A DNA stretch of 60,798 bases, from NCBI RefSeq assembly GCF_900142015.1, contig NZ_FQZN01000033.1:1-60798 (forward strand), read 5' to 3'. The translations under genes and the position numbers were made by a program. Numbering within the stretch: position 1 is the first letter of the stretch; every line of letters starts with the position of its first letter. The DNA comes from Bacteroides stercorirosoris (GTDB taxonomy: Bacteria > Bacteroidota > Bacteroidia > Bacteroidales > Bacteroidaceae). The notes beneath the pieces were generated by a model. It was not told the origin of the DNA, made no database searches, and was given only the letters and a program-made list of their open reading frames with translations. Positions 1 through 8,538 of the stretch are shown piece by piece.

Positions 1-55
1 GCTAAATGGAATGAGCCCGGTACAATACCGAGCTCATTATGAAGAGAATTTATAA
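1..55 (+). CDS. IS3-family transposase (OrfB), C-terminal fragment
   Basis: Reading from base 2, the frame gives LNGMSPVQYRAHYEENL and a TAA stop at 53-55. NGMSPVQYR is typical of the extreme C-terminus of IS3-family OrfB integrase-type (DDE) transposases. Only the last 17 codons are present because the window starts inside the gene. The same codons occur on the minus strand at the other end of the window. Confidence 0.75.
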   Translation, partial: LNGMSPVQYRAHYEENL

Positions 56-93
56 AGTTATAATTTAACGTCCAACTTTCGGGGGGCACTTCA
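1..93 (+). mobile_element. IS3-family element, right-end fragment
   Basis: The first 93 bases are identical, in inverted orientation, to the last part of the window. They hold the end of a transposase reading frame followed by a 38-bp tail whose outer end, read inward, starts TGAAGTGCCCCCCG. This fits the TG...CA termini of IS3/IS150-group elements. The element boundary is placed at base 93. The rest of the IS lies outside the window. Confidence 0.8.
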
Positions 94-187
94 AAGTGAC
101 ACATCTCCTTTTTGGTAGGGATATTCAGTAAATGTCCCTGTAATAGAAGATGATATAAAATCTACATAATATCATCATTTTATTATC

Positions 188-991
188 TTATCTCTGAACA
201 CGAAGTTGCCAGAACGCTACCGCCGCCGCGGCCGCCACATTGAGCGAATCAATCCCGTGCGACATCGGGATACGGACTACGTAGTCGGCTTCGGCAATCG
301 TTTCGTGCGGAAGCCCGTCGCCTTCGGTGCCCATCACGATGGCCAGTCGGGGTTCGGTGGCTAAGACGGGGTTATCAATAGAGATGGAATCGTCCGTGAG
401 CGCCATGGCGGCGGTGCGGAAGCCGTAGCGCGACAAAGTGGTGAGAGGGCCATCCAGCCAAGTCCACGGCACAAAGAAAACCGAACCCATGGACACCCGG
501 ACCGCACGGCGGTTCAAAGGGTCGCAAGAGTTACGTGTCAGCAATACGGCGTCCATCCCCAGTGCCGCCGCCGAGCGGAAGATGGCGCCAATGTTGGTGG
601 AATCTACCACGCCGTCGATGACCACAATGCGCCGGGCATCCCGGCAGATTTCTTCCACGCTCCGAAGCACGGGGCGGCGCATGGCACAGAGCACGCCGCG
701 CGTCAGAACGTAGCCGGTGAGCGTGGCAAGCAGTTCCCTGTCGCCCGTATAGACGGGCACGTTGCCGCAACGCCTGATTATATCGGCCGCATCACCGGTG
801 ATGTGTTTCTGCTCGCACAAGAGGGCCAGAGGTTCATATCCGGCATTCAAAGCTACGTTGATGACCTTCGGGCTTTCGGCTATAAAGAGTCCCTTGTCGG
901 GCTCAAGGCGGTTGCGCAACTGGGCTTCGGTGAGGGTGCTGAACACTTCTACTCCGGGATGCGTCAAAGAGGATATTTCAATAATAGACAT
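188..991 (-). CDS. SpoU/TrmH-family RNA 2'-O-methyltransferase
   Basis: This is a SAM-dependent 2'-O-ribose methyltransferase of the SPOUT (trefoil-knot) superfamily acting on tRNA or rRNA; the target nucleotide cannot be read from sequence. The three SpoU motifs are present: DSTNIGAIFRSA (about 130-141, with Asn133 and Arg139), VMGTEGDGLP (219-228) and IPMSHGIDSLNVA (241-253). The first ~100 residues match the substrate-binding N-terminal domain of this family. The length of 267 aa is normal. It lies 12 bp downstream of the alcohol dehydrogenase gene on the same strand, so the two are probably cotranscribed. Confidence 0.9.
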   Translation of the reverse strand: MSIIEISSLTHPGVEVFSTLTEAQLRNRLEPDKGLFIAESPKVINVALNAGYEPLALLCEQKHITGDAADIIRRCGNVPVYTGDRELLATLTGYVLTRGVLCAMRRPVLRSVEEICRDARRIVVIDGVVDSTNIGAIFRSAAALGMDAVLLTRNSCDPLNRRAVRVSMGSVFFVPWTWLDGPLTTLSRYGFRTAAMALTDDSISIDNPVLATEPRLAIVMGTEGDGLPHETIAEADYVVRIPMSHGIDSLNVAAAAAVAFWQLRVQR

Positions 992-1003
992 TCTTTTTAA
1001 ATT

Positions 1004-2038
1004 TCAAATATTAATTATTATCTTTCCCACTCCCTCCAACTTGTTTTCAAAGATGCGGTAAGCCTCTTCTATTTCATTCAACGGGAATCGGTGCGTGATG
1101 AGCGGGGTGGTATCAATCTTTCCCTCTTCAATGAGGCGAAGGATTTCGGCGCAATCGCAACCATCCACTCCGCCGGTCTTGAATGTCAGGTTCTTTCCGT
1201 ACATGTCGGGCAGGGGAAATATCTGAGGGCGGTCGTAAAGGGCCACGATAGTGACAATGGCGTTGGGGCGGGCACACTCCCATGCCAGACGAAAAGTATC
1301 TTCGGTTCCGGCCACTTCCAGCACCACGTCCGCTCCGCCGTGGTCGCTATTTCTACGGACAAACTCTCGGCAATCTTCCGGGGCGGTCACCAGCACGTGC
1401 GGATAGTGTTGGCGGACAAAACGAATCCGTTCAGGGGATTTTTCGCAGATAATCAAGCGTTTGGGGTGTTTCAAGAGGGCGCAGAGCAAGGTGCAGATTC
1501 CCGTAGGCCCGGCGCCGATGATGAGCACCGTGTCTTCTTCGGTAATCTCCGAGATACGGGTAGCCCAAAAGCCCGTGGCAAGCACATCGCCTACAAACAA
1601 GGCCTGTTCGTCGCTCACCGTGTCCGGTATGCGGTTCAGGCCTTGGTTGGCATAGGGCACGCGCACGTATTCCGCCTGACCGCCGTCGATGCGGCATCCC
1701 AAGGCCCAACCGCCGTGGGGGTCGGTGCAATTGTTCACATAGCCGTGCCGGCAAAAGAAGCACTTGCCGCAAAAGGTCTCCACGTTCACCGTGACCCTGT
1801 CGCCGGGGCGGACGGAGGTGACGTCGGGGCCTACTTGCTCTACAATGCCCACCATTTCGTGGCCAACCGTTGTTCCGGGCACAGCGCGAGGCACGCTACC
1901 GTGCTTGATGTGCAGGTCGCTGGTGCAGATGCTACCGAGCGTCACGCGGACGATGGCGTCACGAGTGTCTTTCAGCTCGGGTTTCGGCTTCTCTATAAGT
2001 TCAAATTTTCCGTGTTCAATATAAGTATATGCTAACAT
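1004..2038 (-). CDS. Zinc-dependent alcohol dehydrogenase (MDR family)
   Basis: A medium-chain dehydrogenase/reductase that would oxidise an alcohol or polyol using NAD(P)+. Catalytic zinc ligands are visible as Cys38 (ICTSDLH) and His60-Glu61 (VGHE). The structural zinc lobe is C90-x2-C93-x2-C96-x7-C104. A Rossmann motif GAGPTG follows near residue 175. The length of 344 aa is typical. The substrate is unknown; sorbitol/threonine dehydrogenase-like enzymes share this layout. It is the first gene of a likely two-gene operon with the SpoU methyltransferase. Confidence 0.9.
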   Translation of the reverse strand: MLAYTYIEHGKFELIEKPKPELKDTRDAIVRVTLGSICTSDLHIKHGSVPRAVPGTTVGHEMVGIVEQVGPDVTSVRPGDRVTVNVETFCGKCFFCRHGYVNNCTDPHGGWALGCRIDGGQAEYVRVPYANQGLNRIPDTVSDEQALFVGDVLATGFWATRISEITEEDTVLIIGAGPTGICTLLCALLKHPKRLIICEKSPERIRFVRQHYPHVLVTAPEDCREFVRRNSDHGGADVVLEVAGTEDTFRLAWECARPNAIVTIVALYDRPQIFPLPDMYGKNLTFKTGGVDGCDCAEILRLIEEGKIDTTPLITHRFPLNEIEEAYRIFENKLEGVGKIIINI

Positions 2039-2092
2039 AGTTTTATTCTTAATGCGAATAAGGGTTTAATTCAACTCATTACTACGCGGTTA

Positions 2093-2202
2093 TGAATTAA
2101 TTCACCACAGATTAACACAGATTTCCACAGAATTTTATTTCTCTGATTTTAAATTGATTAAACTCTGTGAGAATCTGTGTTAATCTGTGGTGGGTAAATT
2201 CA
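2093..2202. repeat. CACAGATT-type hairpin repeat, copy 1
   Basis: The left arm (2093-2131, TGAATTAATTCACCACAGAT onward) and the right arm (2165-2202, ending ATCTGTGGTG...AATTCA) are imperfect inverted repeats of about 38 nt around a ~33-nt AT-rich centre. Each arm is built of tandem ~10-bp CACAGATT-like units. A second copy with different arm lengths lies at 41041-41142. No open frame is supported here. It fits a REP/MITE-like interspersed element and sits between the 3' end of the DUF3352-like gene and the promoter of the alcohol dehydrogenase. Confidence 0.85.
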
Positions 2203-2229
2203 TTTCTATACAGTTATGAATTATTCGTT

Positions 2230-4326
2230 TCAATATTTTTCCTTCCTTTCAAACTCCCCTTCTTCCGTATAATATTTCCATGTCCCTTTAGGTTGGTTTT
2301 TGGAATACTTGCCGCGGAGTTTCAATTTACCATTCTCATAATATTCGCGATAGCGCCCGTGACGCTTCCCTTCCTTCACTTCCGCTTCACTCTTCAACGC
2401 GCCCTCCGGATAGAATTCCCTCAGGACATTGCCTTCAAACTTCTCGACGTAGAAACGCTCCAGTTCGCTCATCATTTCCTTCTCGGTATCAGCTTCTTCA
2501 TTCAGTATGGAGTCTTCCCCCGTTGCTTCATCTTCTTCATCGGCATCAACCGCCGTAACCGCTTGGGGGGTGTACGGACTATAATCCATCACATATCGCA
2601 GGGAGGCTGACCGGCCCTCTCCCGTAATCTGCATGGTCCAGTAGGGAAACGAATACAAAATCTCCTTATCAGCCTGCATTTGCTTCCAAGTGAGCGCATT
2701 CACCATCGGCTTCAACTGAGAGTAAAACTTCTGCACATCCGTATACAAGAAAACCGTGGAACTTGAATTCAAATACGAAAACGCTTTCTTAAATCCCGGA
2801 TTGTCCTTCAACAAATTCTTCTGCTCATAATCTTCCACAAACGAGAGCAGGGATGAAGCCTTATTGCTAAACACCACATAATCGTCCACATACGTATAGT
2901 ATGGCTTCTCGAATTTATCAAACAACCCTCCGAAGAACAAACGGAAGAAGCCTTTCATCTCTACATAATTGATATCGAAGCCTTTATAATCAACCGTTTT
3001 AATCCGGAGCGGGGTGCGGCGCCTGATTTTCTTTTCAATAAACTCCATGTTTTCACGGGCATCTTTCATGTTCTTAGCCCCAATAGCCAGGATAAGTTCG
3101 GGGTCATGCCCCAGCAAGCCGGGCTCAGATTGCGTGATGGCAAACTCTCCCGACATCCAACTCAGGAAATTCTCTTCCAGAGATATGCCGAACAGCCCTT
3201 CAATCTTCTTCCGTGAGCTTTCATAAGAATCATACAATTGCTTGTCATGGAGGGAAAGTGCATTTTCCAGCTCCTTCATGAAAGTCACCGGATTACTAAA
3301 GCCGATATTGGTGTAAAGGGCGGTTCGTGCGGAGAGAATTTCGTGCGCTTTCATTTTATGTTTACCCGAATTCAACAAAGCCGCCACATACGGGTCGGCG
3401 GTGTCCTTGCACAAGGTGTAGCCTTTCACCTCCATCCGGTGTCTGTCCGTATCGAAATAAAGTCCGCCAAAGCTCATGGACTTACTAAACAGATCCAAAT
3501 ATTCGTTCCCGGCTCCCAGATAAATAGTCATGAACTGGGGCAGATATTCGTAGTTGACAAATACCTGGACAAGTCCTTTGCCGGAAACCAACTTCCGGGC
3601 TTCCATAAAAGAATGGTCGAGCCCTATTTTAGGCGTATTGCGCGAATTGATGGCAGACTCCACCAACCAAGAGGTATAGGAACCTATAAAGTGATTGTCC
3701 ACAAAGGCACAATAAAAAATATCCTGCGTATCGGGATTATGCATCTCAAGGATATTTATGCCACTATGCATGCGGTTCGTCACCTGATTACCAGCCATCA
3801 CCAGCACCGTTTCAAGCTGGCTTTTCAATAAATCCAACTTGGAGGCTTTCTGCATATCCATCACAATCAGGAAATCCCAGTCGGTGGCACGCACCTTATG
3901 GATTGAAATCAGCATATCCCGCTTGCCAACCAGCGACAATAACATTTTATTACTACGGACCACCTCGTCAAGCGTCTCGACGTTCTTTGCAACCTCTTCA
4001 AAGGCTTTCGCATTCTTCAAGCATTGCCACGTGGCGCTCCTGCTGAACTTTCCCCAATCATCAATCGGAGCCGACGATTGAATGATGAATGCCGCATCTT
4101 CGGGCACCAGGTAGATTTGCTGAATGTTGCGGTCGGGCAAGATGAACACACAAAACATGGAGTACACAAAGTAGACCGCCAAGGCCAAGCCAGCCCCTAC
4201 GAAAGTTCTTTTTACTATTTTCCCGGTGCTTTTCTTCTTCCCGGTCTGGCCGCCAATTTCGTTCTTCCCGGGTTCAGGTGGTAGCTCCTGAAATTGTTCT
4301 TGTTGCCCATTGACTAATTCGTCCAT
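2230..4326 (-). CDS. Membrane-anchored DUF3352-like protein with C-terminal YwqK/MORN-like repeats
   Basis: 698 aa. After a polar N-terminus a single hydrophobic segment (about residues 38-60, VGAGLALAVYFVYSMFCVFI) should anchor the protein, with the bulk outside the cytoplasm. The long middle part resembles DUF3352-type Bacteroidetes proteins, whose function is unknown to me. The C-terminus carries repeats of the form GxxxxEYYENGKLKLRGKY, typical of YwqK/MORN-like repeats. Translation starts 2 bp after the stop of the HAD-thioesterase gene, so the two genes form an operon. No catalytic motif was recognised. Confidence 0.65.
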   Translation of the reverse strand: MDELVNGQQEQFQELPPEPGKNEIGGQTGKKKSTGKIVKRTFVGAGLALAVYFVYSMFCVFILPDRNIQQIYLVPEDAAFIIQSSAPIDDWGKFSRSATWQCLKNAKAFEEVAKNVETLDEVVRSNKMLLSLVGKRDMLISIHKVRATDWDFLIVMDMQKASKLDLLKSQLETVLVMAGNQVTNRMHSGINILEMHNPDTQDIFYCAFVDNHFIGSYTSWLVESAINSRNTPKIGLDHSFMEARKLVSGKGLVQVFVNYEYLPQFMTIYLGAGNEYLDLFSKSMSFGGLYFDTDRHRMEVKGYTLCKDTADPYVAALLNSGKHKMKAHEILSARTALYTNIGFSNPVTFMKELENALSLHDKQLYDSYESSRKKIEGLFGISLEENFLSWMSGEFAITQSEPGLLGHDPELILAIGAKNMKDARENMEFIEKKIRRRTPLRIKTVDYKGFDINYVEMKGFFRLFFGGLFDKFEKPYYTYVDDYVVFSNKASSLLSFVEDYEQKNLLKDNPGFKKAFSYLNSSSTVFLYTDVQKFYSQLKPMVNALTWKQMQADKEILYSFPYWTMQITGEGRSASLRYVMDYSPYTPQAVTAVDADEEDEATGEDSILNEEADTEKEMMSELERFYVEKFEGNVLREFYPEGALKSEAEVKEGKRHGRYREYYENGKLKLRGKYSKNQPKGTWKYYTEEGEFERKEKY

Positions 4327-4328
4327 CC

Positions 4329-5561
4329 CTATCCTTTTTTCAATATGCTATTCACCACGCGCACCGAAGATACCAGTTTAGCCGTCGAAGTGAACACATC
4401 TACATTCCAGACGTGTGAGGAACGGCCTTTATGCACGATAGTCGCCACCGCTCTTACCGTGTCTCCTTCGTGAGCCGAAGAAATATGGTTTCCGCTGACT
4501 TGCATGCCGACCACTATTTCGTCCGGCTTGCAAAGTATCATCGAGCCCAGTCCGGCAACCGTCTCCGCCAGTGCCAGGCTGGCTCCTCCGTGCAGGATGC
4601 CGAAAGGTTGGCGGGTGCGTTCGTCCACGGGCATGGTGGCCTCTACCCTGTCTTCGGAAGCATAAGTATATTGTATGCCCAGATTTCCCATCAGAGCATG
4701 GCGTGCACGCTGGTTGAGTTGTTCCAGGGGTACGTCGGCGGGACGGATTTCGGCAAGGATGGCCTTCTCTACCGCCTCCGCCACTCCGTCTTCGTCATTG
4801 GATGCGGTAATCCGGTCGGCACAAACCTTTACAGAGTCTTGTGCGTTTCCCATGGCAATGCCCAGCCCGGCGGATTGTATCATGGAGACATCGCAAACTC
4901 CGTCGCCAATGGCGATGACTTCTTCCGGACTGACATCCAGTTTCTCAAGCAAAGCGCCCAGCGTATTGGATTTATCAATGGAGCAGGGCACCACTTCGAG
5001 GAAATAGGGTTCTGAGCGAAACACGTCGAGCGCTCCGTTCAATCTCCGGCGCCAGTGGTTTTCCAAGCCCACCAGCGCTTCTTCGTCATCGCTGACCAGC
5101 ATGCACTTGCATGGGGCAAAGTCCACCGCTATCGAGAACTCCGTTTCCGTCACAATCTTCAGTCCATTCAGTTCTGCTTCGCGGCGTATGTGCTCATTTT
5201 CGGGTGTATCGGTGATAAGGGTGTCTTCGTGATAAGTAAAGATGGCAAATCCGTTTTTGCGGGATTTCTTTTCAAGATAAGGCAACATTTCGGGGTTTAT
5301 CCGGCGCTCAAACAGGAGTTCGCCGTTTTGGGCATTGATAATCTGCCCGCCGTTATAGGAGAGGATGAAGCCTCCGTAGTTGCCCAGTTCCAGAGTTTTG
5401 GCAATAGGCATAAGGCCATACGTCGGTCTGCCGGAAGCCAGCACGATACGCACGCCCATCTGTTGCACCTTCAACAAGGCGGCCAACGTGCGCTTACTGA
5501 TTTTCTTTTCACTATCAAGCAGGGTTCCGTCCACATCAAGAACTAATAATTTGTATTTCAT
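4329..5561 (-). CDS. Cof-type HAD phosphatase fused to MenI/YdiI-like hotdog thioesterase
   Basis: Residues 1-~270 are a HAD-IIB (Cof-like) phosphatase: DVDGTLLDS with Asp9/Asp11 and the late motif GDGVCDVSMIQSAG. Residues ~280-410 are a hotdog thioesterase closely resembling E. coli YdiI (MenI, DHNA-CoA thioesterase of menaquinone synthesis). The motif FGILHGGASLALAE (HGG at 324-326, likely catalytic Glu333) is diagnostic. The fusion suggests hydrolysis of 1,4-dihydroxy-2-naphthoyl-CoA coupled to a phosphatase of unknown substrate. The menaquinone role is inference from YdiI similarity. It is first in an operon with the DUF3352-like gene; a -7 box lies at 5588-5595. Confidence 0.85.
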   Translation of the reverse strand: MKYKLLVLDVDGTLLDSEKKISKRTLAALLKVQQMGVRIVLASGRPTYGLMPIAKTLELGNYGGFILSYNGGQIINAQNGELLFERRINPEMLPYLEKKSRKNGFAIFTYHEDTLITDTPENEHIRREAELNGLKIVTETEFSIAVDFAPCKCMLVSDDEEALVGLENHWRRRLNGALDVFRSEPYFLEVVPCSIDKSNTLGALLEKLDVSPEEVIAIGDGVCDVSMIQSAGLGIAMGNAQDSVKVCADRITASNDEDGVAEAVEKAILAEIRPADVPLEQLNQRARHALMGNLGIQYTYASEDRVEATMPVDERTRQPFGILHGGASLALAETVAGLGSMILCKPDEIVVGMQVSGNHISSAHEGDTVRAVATIVHKGRSSHVWNVDVFTSTAKLVSSVRVVNSILKKG

Positions 5562-5587
5562 GACTTACCGGTTTTGAGTTAATGAAA

Positions 5588-5595
5588 CAAAGGTA
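5588..5595 (-). promoter_or_regulatory. Bacteroides -7 box for the HAD-thioesterase operon
   Basis: TACCTTTG on the minus strand, 26 bp before the start codon; a TTGTG at the expected -33 distance is visible about 23 bp further upstream. Confidence 0.7.
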
Positions 5596-5658
5596 AAGTT
5601 ATTCGAGAGAAAACACAATAAGTGACGGGGTTTTTCTTATTTTTAGAGAATTCTTTTA

Positions 5659-5666
5659 TACCTTTG
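5659..5666 (+). promoter_or_regulatory. Bacteroides -7 box for the MazG/nuclease-helicase operon
   Basis: TACCTTTG, 46 bp before the MazG-like ORF and divergent from the preceding promoter, with ~63 bp between the two boxes. Confidence 0.7.
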
Positions 5667-5712
5667 TCACACAATCAAGTTATAACATATTCTTCACAAA
5701 AATAGAAAGCCC

Positions 5713-6054
5713 ATGAAAACTAACAAATCCGAAATGCAAGAAATTATGGAAAGAATCGTCTCATTCACACAAGAAAGAGATTGGGATCAATTCCATAATG
5801 GAAAAGATTTAGCCTTAGCACTTTCGATAGAAGCTTCGGAACTAAATGAGGCTTTTCTTTGGAAAAATGCCCAAGAAGTCAATATTGATAAAGTAAAAGA
5901 GGAACTGGCCGATATAATGAATTATGCATTTCTTATAGCACATAAATATGATTTAGACCTTAAAGAAATCATATTGACAAAACTTGCAAAGAATGCGGAG
6001 AAATATCCAGTAGACAAGTCAAAAGGAAACGCTAAAAAATATACTGAACTATGA
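5713..6054 (+). CDS. MazG-like nucleotide pyrophosphohydrolase
   Basis: 113 aa, all-alpha NTP pyrophosphohydrolase of the MazG/RS21-C6 (dCTPP1-like) superfamily, which hydrolyses (d)NTPs to (d)NMPs plus PPi. The metal-binding signature is present as E40-x2-E43 in SIEASELNEA and E64-x2-D67 in EELADIMNYA. Its last four bases (ATGA) overlap the start of the following nuclease-helicase gene, so the two are translationally coupled. Both genes are visibly richer in A+T than the flanking genes, suggesting transfer. In this context it may clear damaged nucleotides or lower the nucleotide pool on activation of its partner; that role is inference. Confidence 0.85.
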   Translation: MKTNKSEMQEIMERIVSFTQERDWDQFHNGKDLALALSIEASELNEAFLWKNAQEVNIDKVKEELADIMNYAFLIAHKYDLDLKEIILTKLAKNAEKYPVDKSKGNAKKYTEL

Positions 6055-8411
6055 TTGTTTACCATGCTTCTAAAAAAGGATTCATAAGAGATGTCTTCAA
6101 CGGAAACATTGCAGATGAAATAGATCATGCATTTATGGCACATCTCGGAAGACATACTTCTCCAAACGAGGTGAGGTCATGGAGAAATTCAATGATGTAT
6201 ATGTATAAGGTCATTGATACGCCAGACATACCGGACACTTCCAGCATTGCAATTGAATACCAGATACCATTAACTTCTAAACGAGTCGATTTTATTATTT
6301 CCGGATTAGATGAGAATCAGAAAGGAAACATAGTCATCATTGAACTTAAGCAATGGGAACAGGCCAAATTATCAAGTAAGTCCGGAGTGGTTCAAACCCG
6401 GTTCCAACACGGAGAAAGCGAAGTTACCCACCCATCATATCAGGCATGGTCTTATGCTTATATGCTGACAAACTATAATGAGACAATCAGAGAACAACAA
6501 ATAGAACTTTCTCCATGTGCCTTCTTGCACAATTATCAATCAGATAATATCATAGCCAATGCATGCTATCGGGAATACATTGAAAAGGCACCTGTGTTCT
6601 TTAAATCTGATGCCCAGAAGTTACAAGATTTCATTAAGAAACGCATCAAATTCGGAGCTAAAGACGATATCATCTGGCTTATTGATAAAGGGAAGTTGAG
6701 ACCTTCCAAGCAATTAGCAGACACTTTACTCTCCATGCTACATGGCAATCAGGAGTTTGTGTTATTGGACGATCAAAAGATTGTTTACGAAACGGCATTA
6801 GAACTGGCACGGAATACCGCAAGCGGGAAGAAACATGTTTTAATTGTGGAAGGAGGACCCGGCACAGGTAAAAGTGTTGTGGCCGTAAATCTTCTGATAC
6901 AACTGACCAAAGAAGGGTTGGTAGCCCAGTATGTATCCAAAAATGCAGCACCGAGAGATGTATACACCGTAAAACTCAGCGGTAGTTATCAAAAGAGTTT
7001 TATCAATAATTTATTTGTTGGAAGCGGGAGCTTTATAGATGCGCCGGCAAATGTTTTCGATGCTCTAATTATTGATGAAGCCCATCGGTTAAACCTTAAA
7101 AGTGGTCTATACGGCAACCTTGGCGAGAACCAGATTCTTGAAATCATACGTGCCGCTAAATTCTCTGTATTCTTTGTTGACGACAGGCAAAGAGTACATA
7201 TTAAAGACATCGGTTCCAAAAAGGCTATTGAGAAAGTTGCGGAAAGTTGTGGCGCCATTGCACATTATGCCAAATTAAGTTCTCAATTCCGTTGTAACGG
7301 GTCGGACGGATACCTCAGTTGGCTGGACAACACGTTGCAAATAAAAGAGACCGCTAACATTCACCTTTCATCAGAAGATTATGATTTCAAAATTTTTTCT
7401 GACCCCAATGAATTACTCGACACAATAAAAGTAAAAAATAAAATAAACAATCGTGCAAGAGTCGTAGCGGGTTATTGCTGGGACTGGAATAGTAAAAAAG
7501 ACCCTGATGCTTTTGACATAGTAATACCAGAGTTCAATTTCAAGAAAAGATGGAATCTCAGTTCTGATAAAAATCTCTGGATTATCGGGAGCAATTCGGT
7601 CAATGAAATCGGATGTATCCATACCTGCCAAGGATTAGAACTGGATTATATCGGGGTCATTGTTGGCAAAGATATGAGATATGAAAATAACAAGGTAAGC
7701 ACAGATGTAACCCAGCGTTCCAAACATGACCAATCTGTAAAAGGTTTCAAGTCTCTGCTAAAAGAAAATAAGAAACAGGCTTTACAAGATGCTGATGAGA
7801 TTATAAAAAACACTTATAGAACCTTAATGACAAGAGGTATGAAAGGTTGCTACGTGTATTTTTGCGATTCTGCGTTATCCCAACATTTCATGAACCAACT
7901 ACAACCTCTGCATGAAGAGAGGAAAGAAATACGCATAGAACCGGAAATTAATGATGACGTCAAGTATATAGATTTCCTTCCTCTTTATTCCATAAAAGCA
8001 GCCTGCGGCTATTTTGGAGAAGGGGAAATTGTAGATGAACTTGGCTGGATAAGAGTGGAAGGCATAGGGAAGCTGAACCGAAATATGTATATAGTGCAGG
8101 CCACAGGGCATTCTATGGAACCAATCATAAATGATGGGGACTACTGTGTCTTCAGAGCTAACCCCGCAGGTAGTCGGCAAGGCAAAATAGTACTGGCACA
8201 ACATTACAACTTTTATGATGCTGACTATACAGGAGGCTATTCGATCAAAACATACCATAGTAAAAAGAAACAAGAAGGGCCAGAAAATTGGACACACGAA
8301 GAAATTGTACTTGAACCCAAAAATGCTAATTATAACCCTATAATCATCAATGAAGAAAACTCTGAAGAATTCAGAATTGTCGGTGAATTCGTTGGAACAA
8401 TAAAACCTTGA
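6051..8411 (+). CDS. PD-(D/E)XK nuclease - DUF2075 helicase - S24 (UmuD-like) peptidase fusion
   Basis: 786 aa in three parts. (1) Residues ~1-180 contain a PD-(D/E)XK-like nuclease core, with D80 in KRVDFII and E98-x-K100 in IVIIELKQW, followed by HPSYQAWSYAYML. (2) Residues ~235-640 are a DUF2075-type superfamily 1-like NTPase: Walker A GGPGTGKS (to Ser275), Walker B LIIDEAH (Asp342-Glu343), SSQFRCNGSDGYL, then HTCQGLELDYIGVIV and YRTLMTRGMKGCYVYF. (3) Residues ~640-786 are a LexA/UmuD-type S24 peptidase with nucleophile Ser688 (GHSMEP) and a general base probably Lys733 (SIKTYHS). A Cys652-Gly653 bond lies 36 residues before Ser688, the same spacing as the UmuD cleavage site. The likely role is a damage- or phage-triggered nuclease-helicase, coupled to the MazG gene by an ATGA overlap. 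Confidence 0.8.
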   Translation: MIVYHASKKGFIRDVFNGNIADEIDHAFMAHLGRHTSPNEVRSWRNSMMYMYKVIDTPDIPDTSSIAIEYQIPLTSKRVDFIISGLDENQKGNIVIIELKQWEQAKLSSKSGVVQTRFQHGESEVTHPSYQAWSYAYMLTNYNETIREQQIELSPCAFLHNYQSDNIIANACYREYIEKAPVFFKSDAQKLQDFIKKRIKFGAKDDIIWLIDKGKLRPSKQLADTLLSMLHGNQEFVLLDDQKIVYETALELARNTASGKKHVLIVEGGPGTGKSVVAVNLLIQLTKEGLVAQYVSKNAAPRDVYTVKLSGSYQKSFINNLFVGSGSFIDAPANVFDALIIDEAHRLNLKSGLYGNLGENQILEIIRAAKFSVFFVDDRQRVHIKDIGSKKAIEKVAESCGAIAHYAKLSSQFRCNGSDGYLSWLDNTLQIKETANIHLSSEDYDFKIFSDPNELLDTIKVKNKINNRARVVAGYCWDWNSKKDPDAFDIVIPEFNFKKRWNLSSDKNLWIIGSNSVNEIGCIHTCQGLELDYIGVIVGKDMRYENNKVSTDVTQRSKHDQSVKGFKSLLKENKKQALQDADEIIKNTYRTLMTRGMKGCYVYFCDSALSQHFMNQLQPLHEERKEIRIEPEINDDVKYIDFLPLYSIKAACGYFGEGEIVDELGWIRVEGIGKLNRNMYIVQATGHSMEPIINDGDYCVFRANPAGSRQGKIVLAQHYNFYDADYTGGYSIKTYHSKKKQEGPENWTHEEIVLEPKNANYNPIIINEENSEEFRIVGEFVGTIKP

Positions 8412-8538
8412 GTATTGCTAAAATCAAGTTTAAGCTAAATCAATCAAAATATTAAGAAGCCGCACTTCAGCAAACAAAATTTTATCCATACCTTTACAGA
8501 GTTCTAATGCGCATATACATACTAAATAGGATTTTGAT

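Noticed and set aside
1091..2035. 314-aa plus-strand ORF opposite the alcohol dehydrogenase
   Set aside because: Pure antisense shadow; the minus-strand gene has full zinc and Rossmann motifs.
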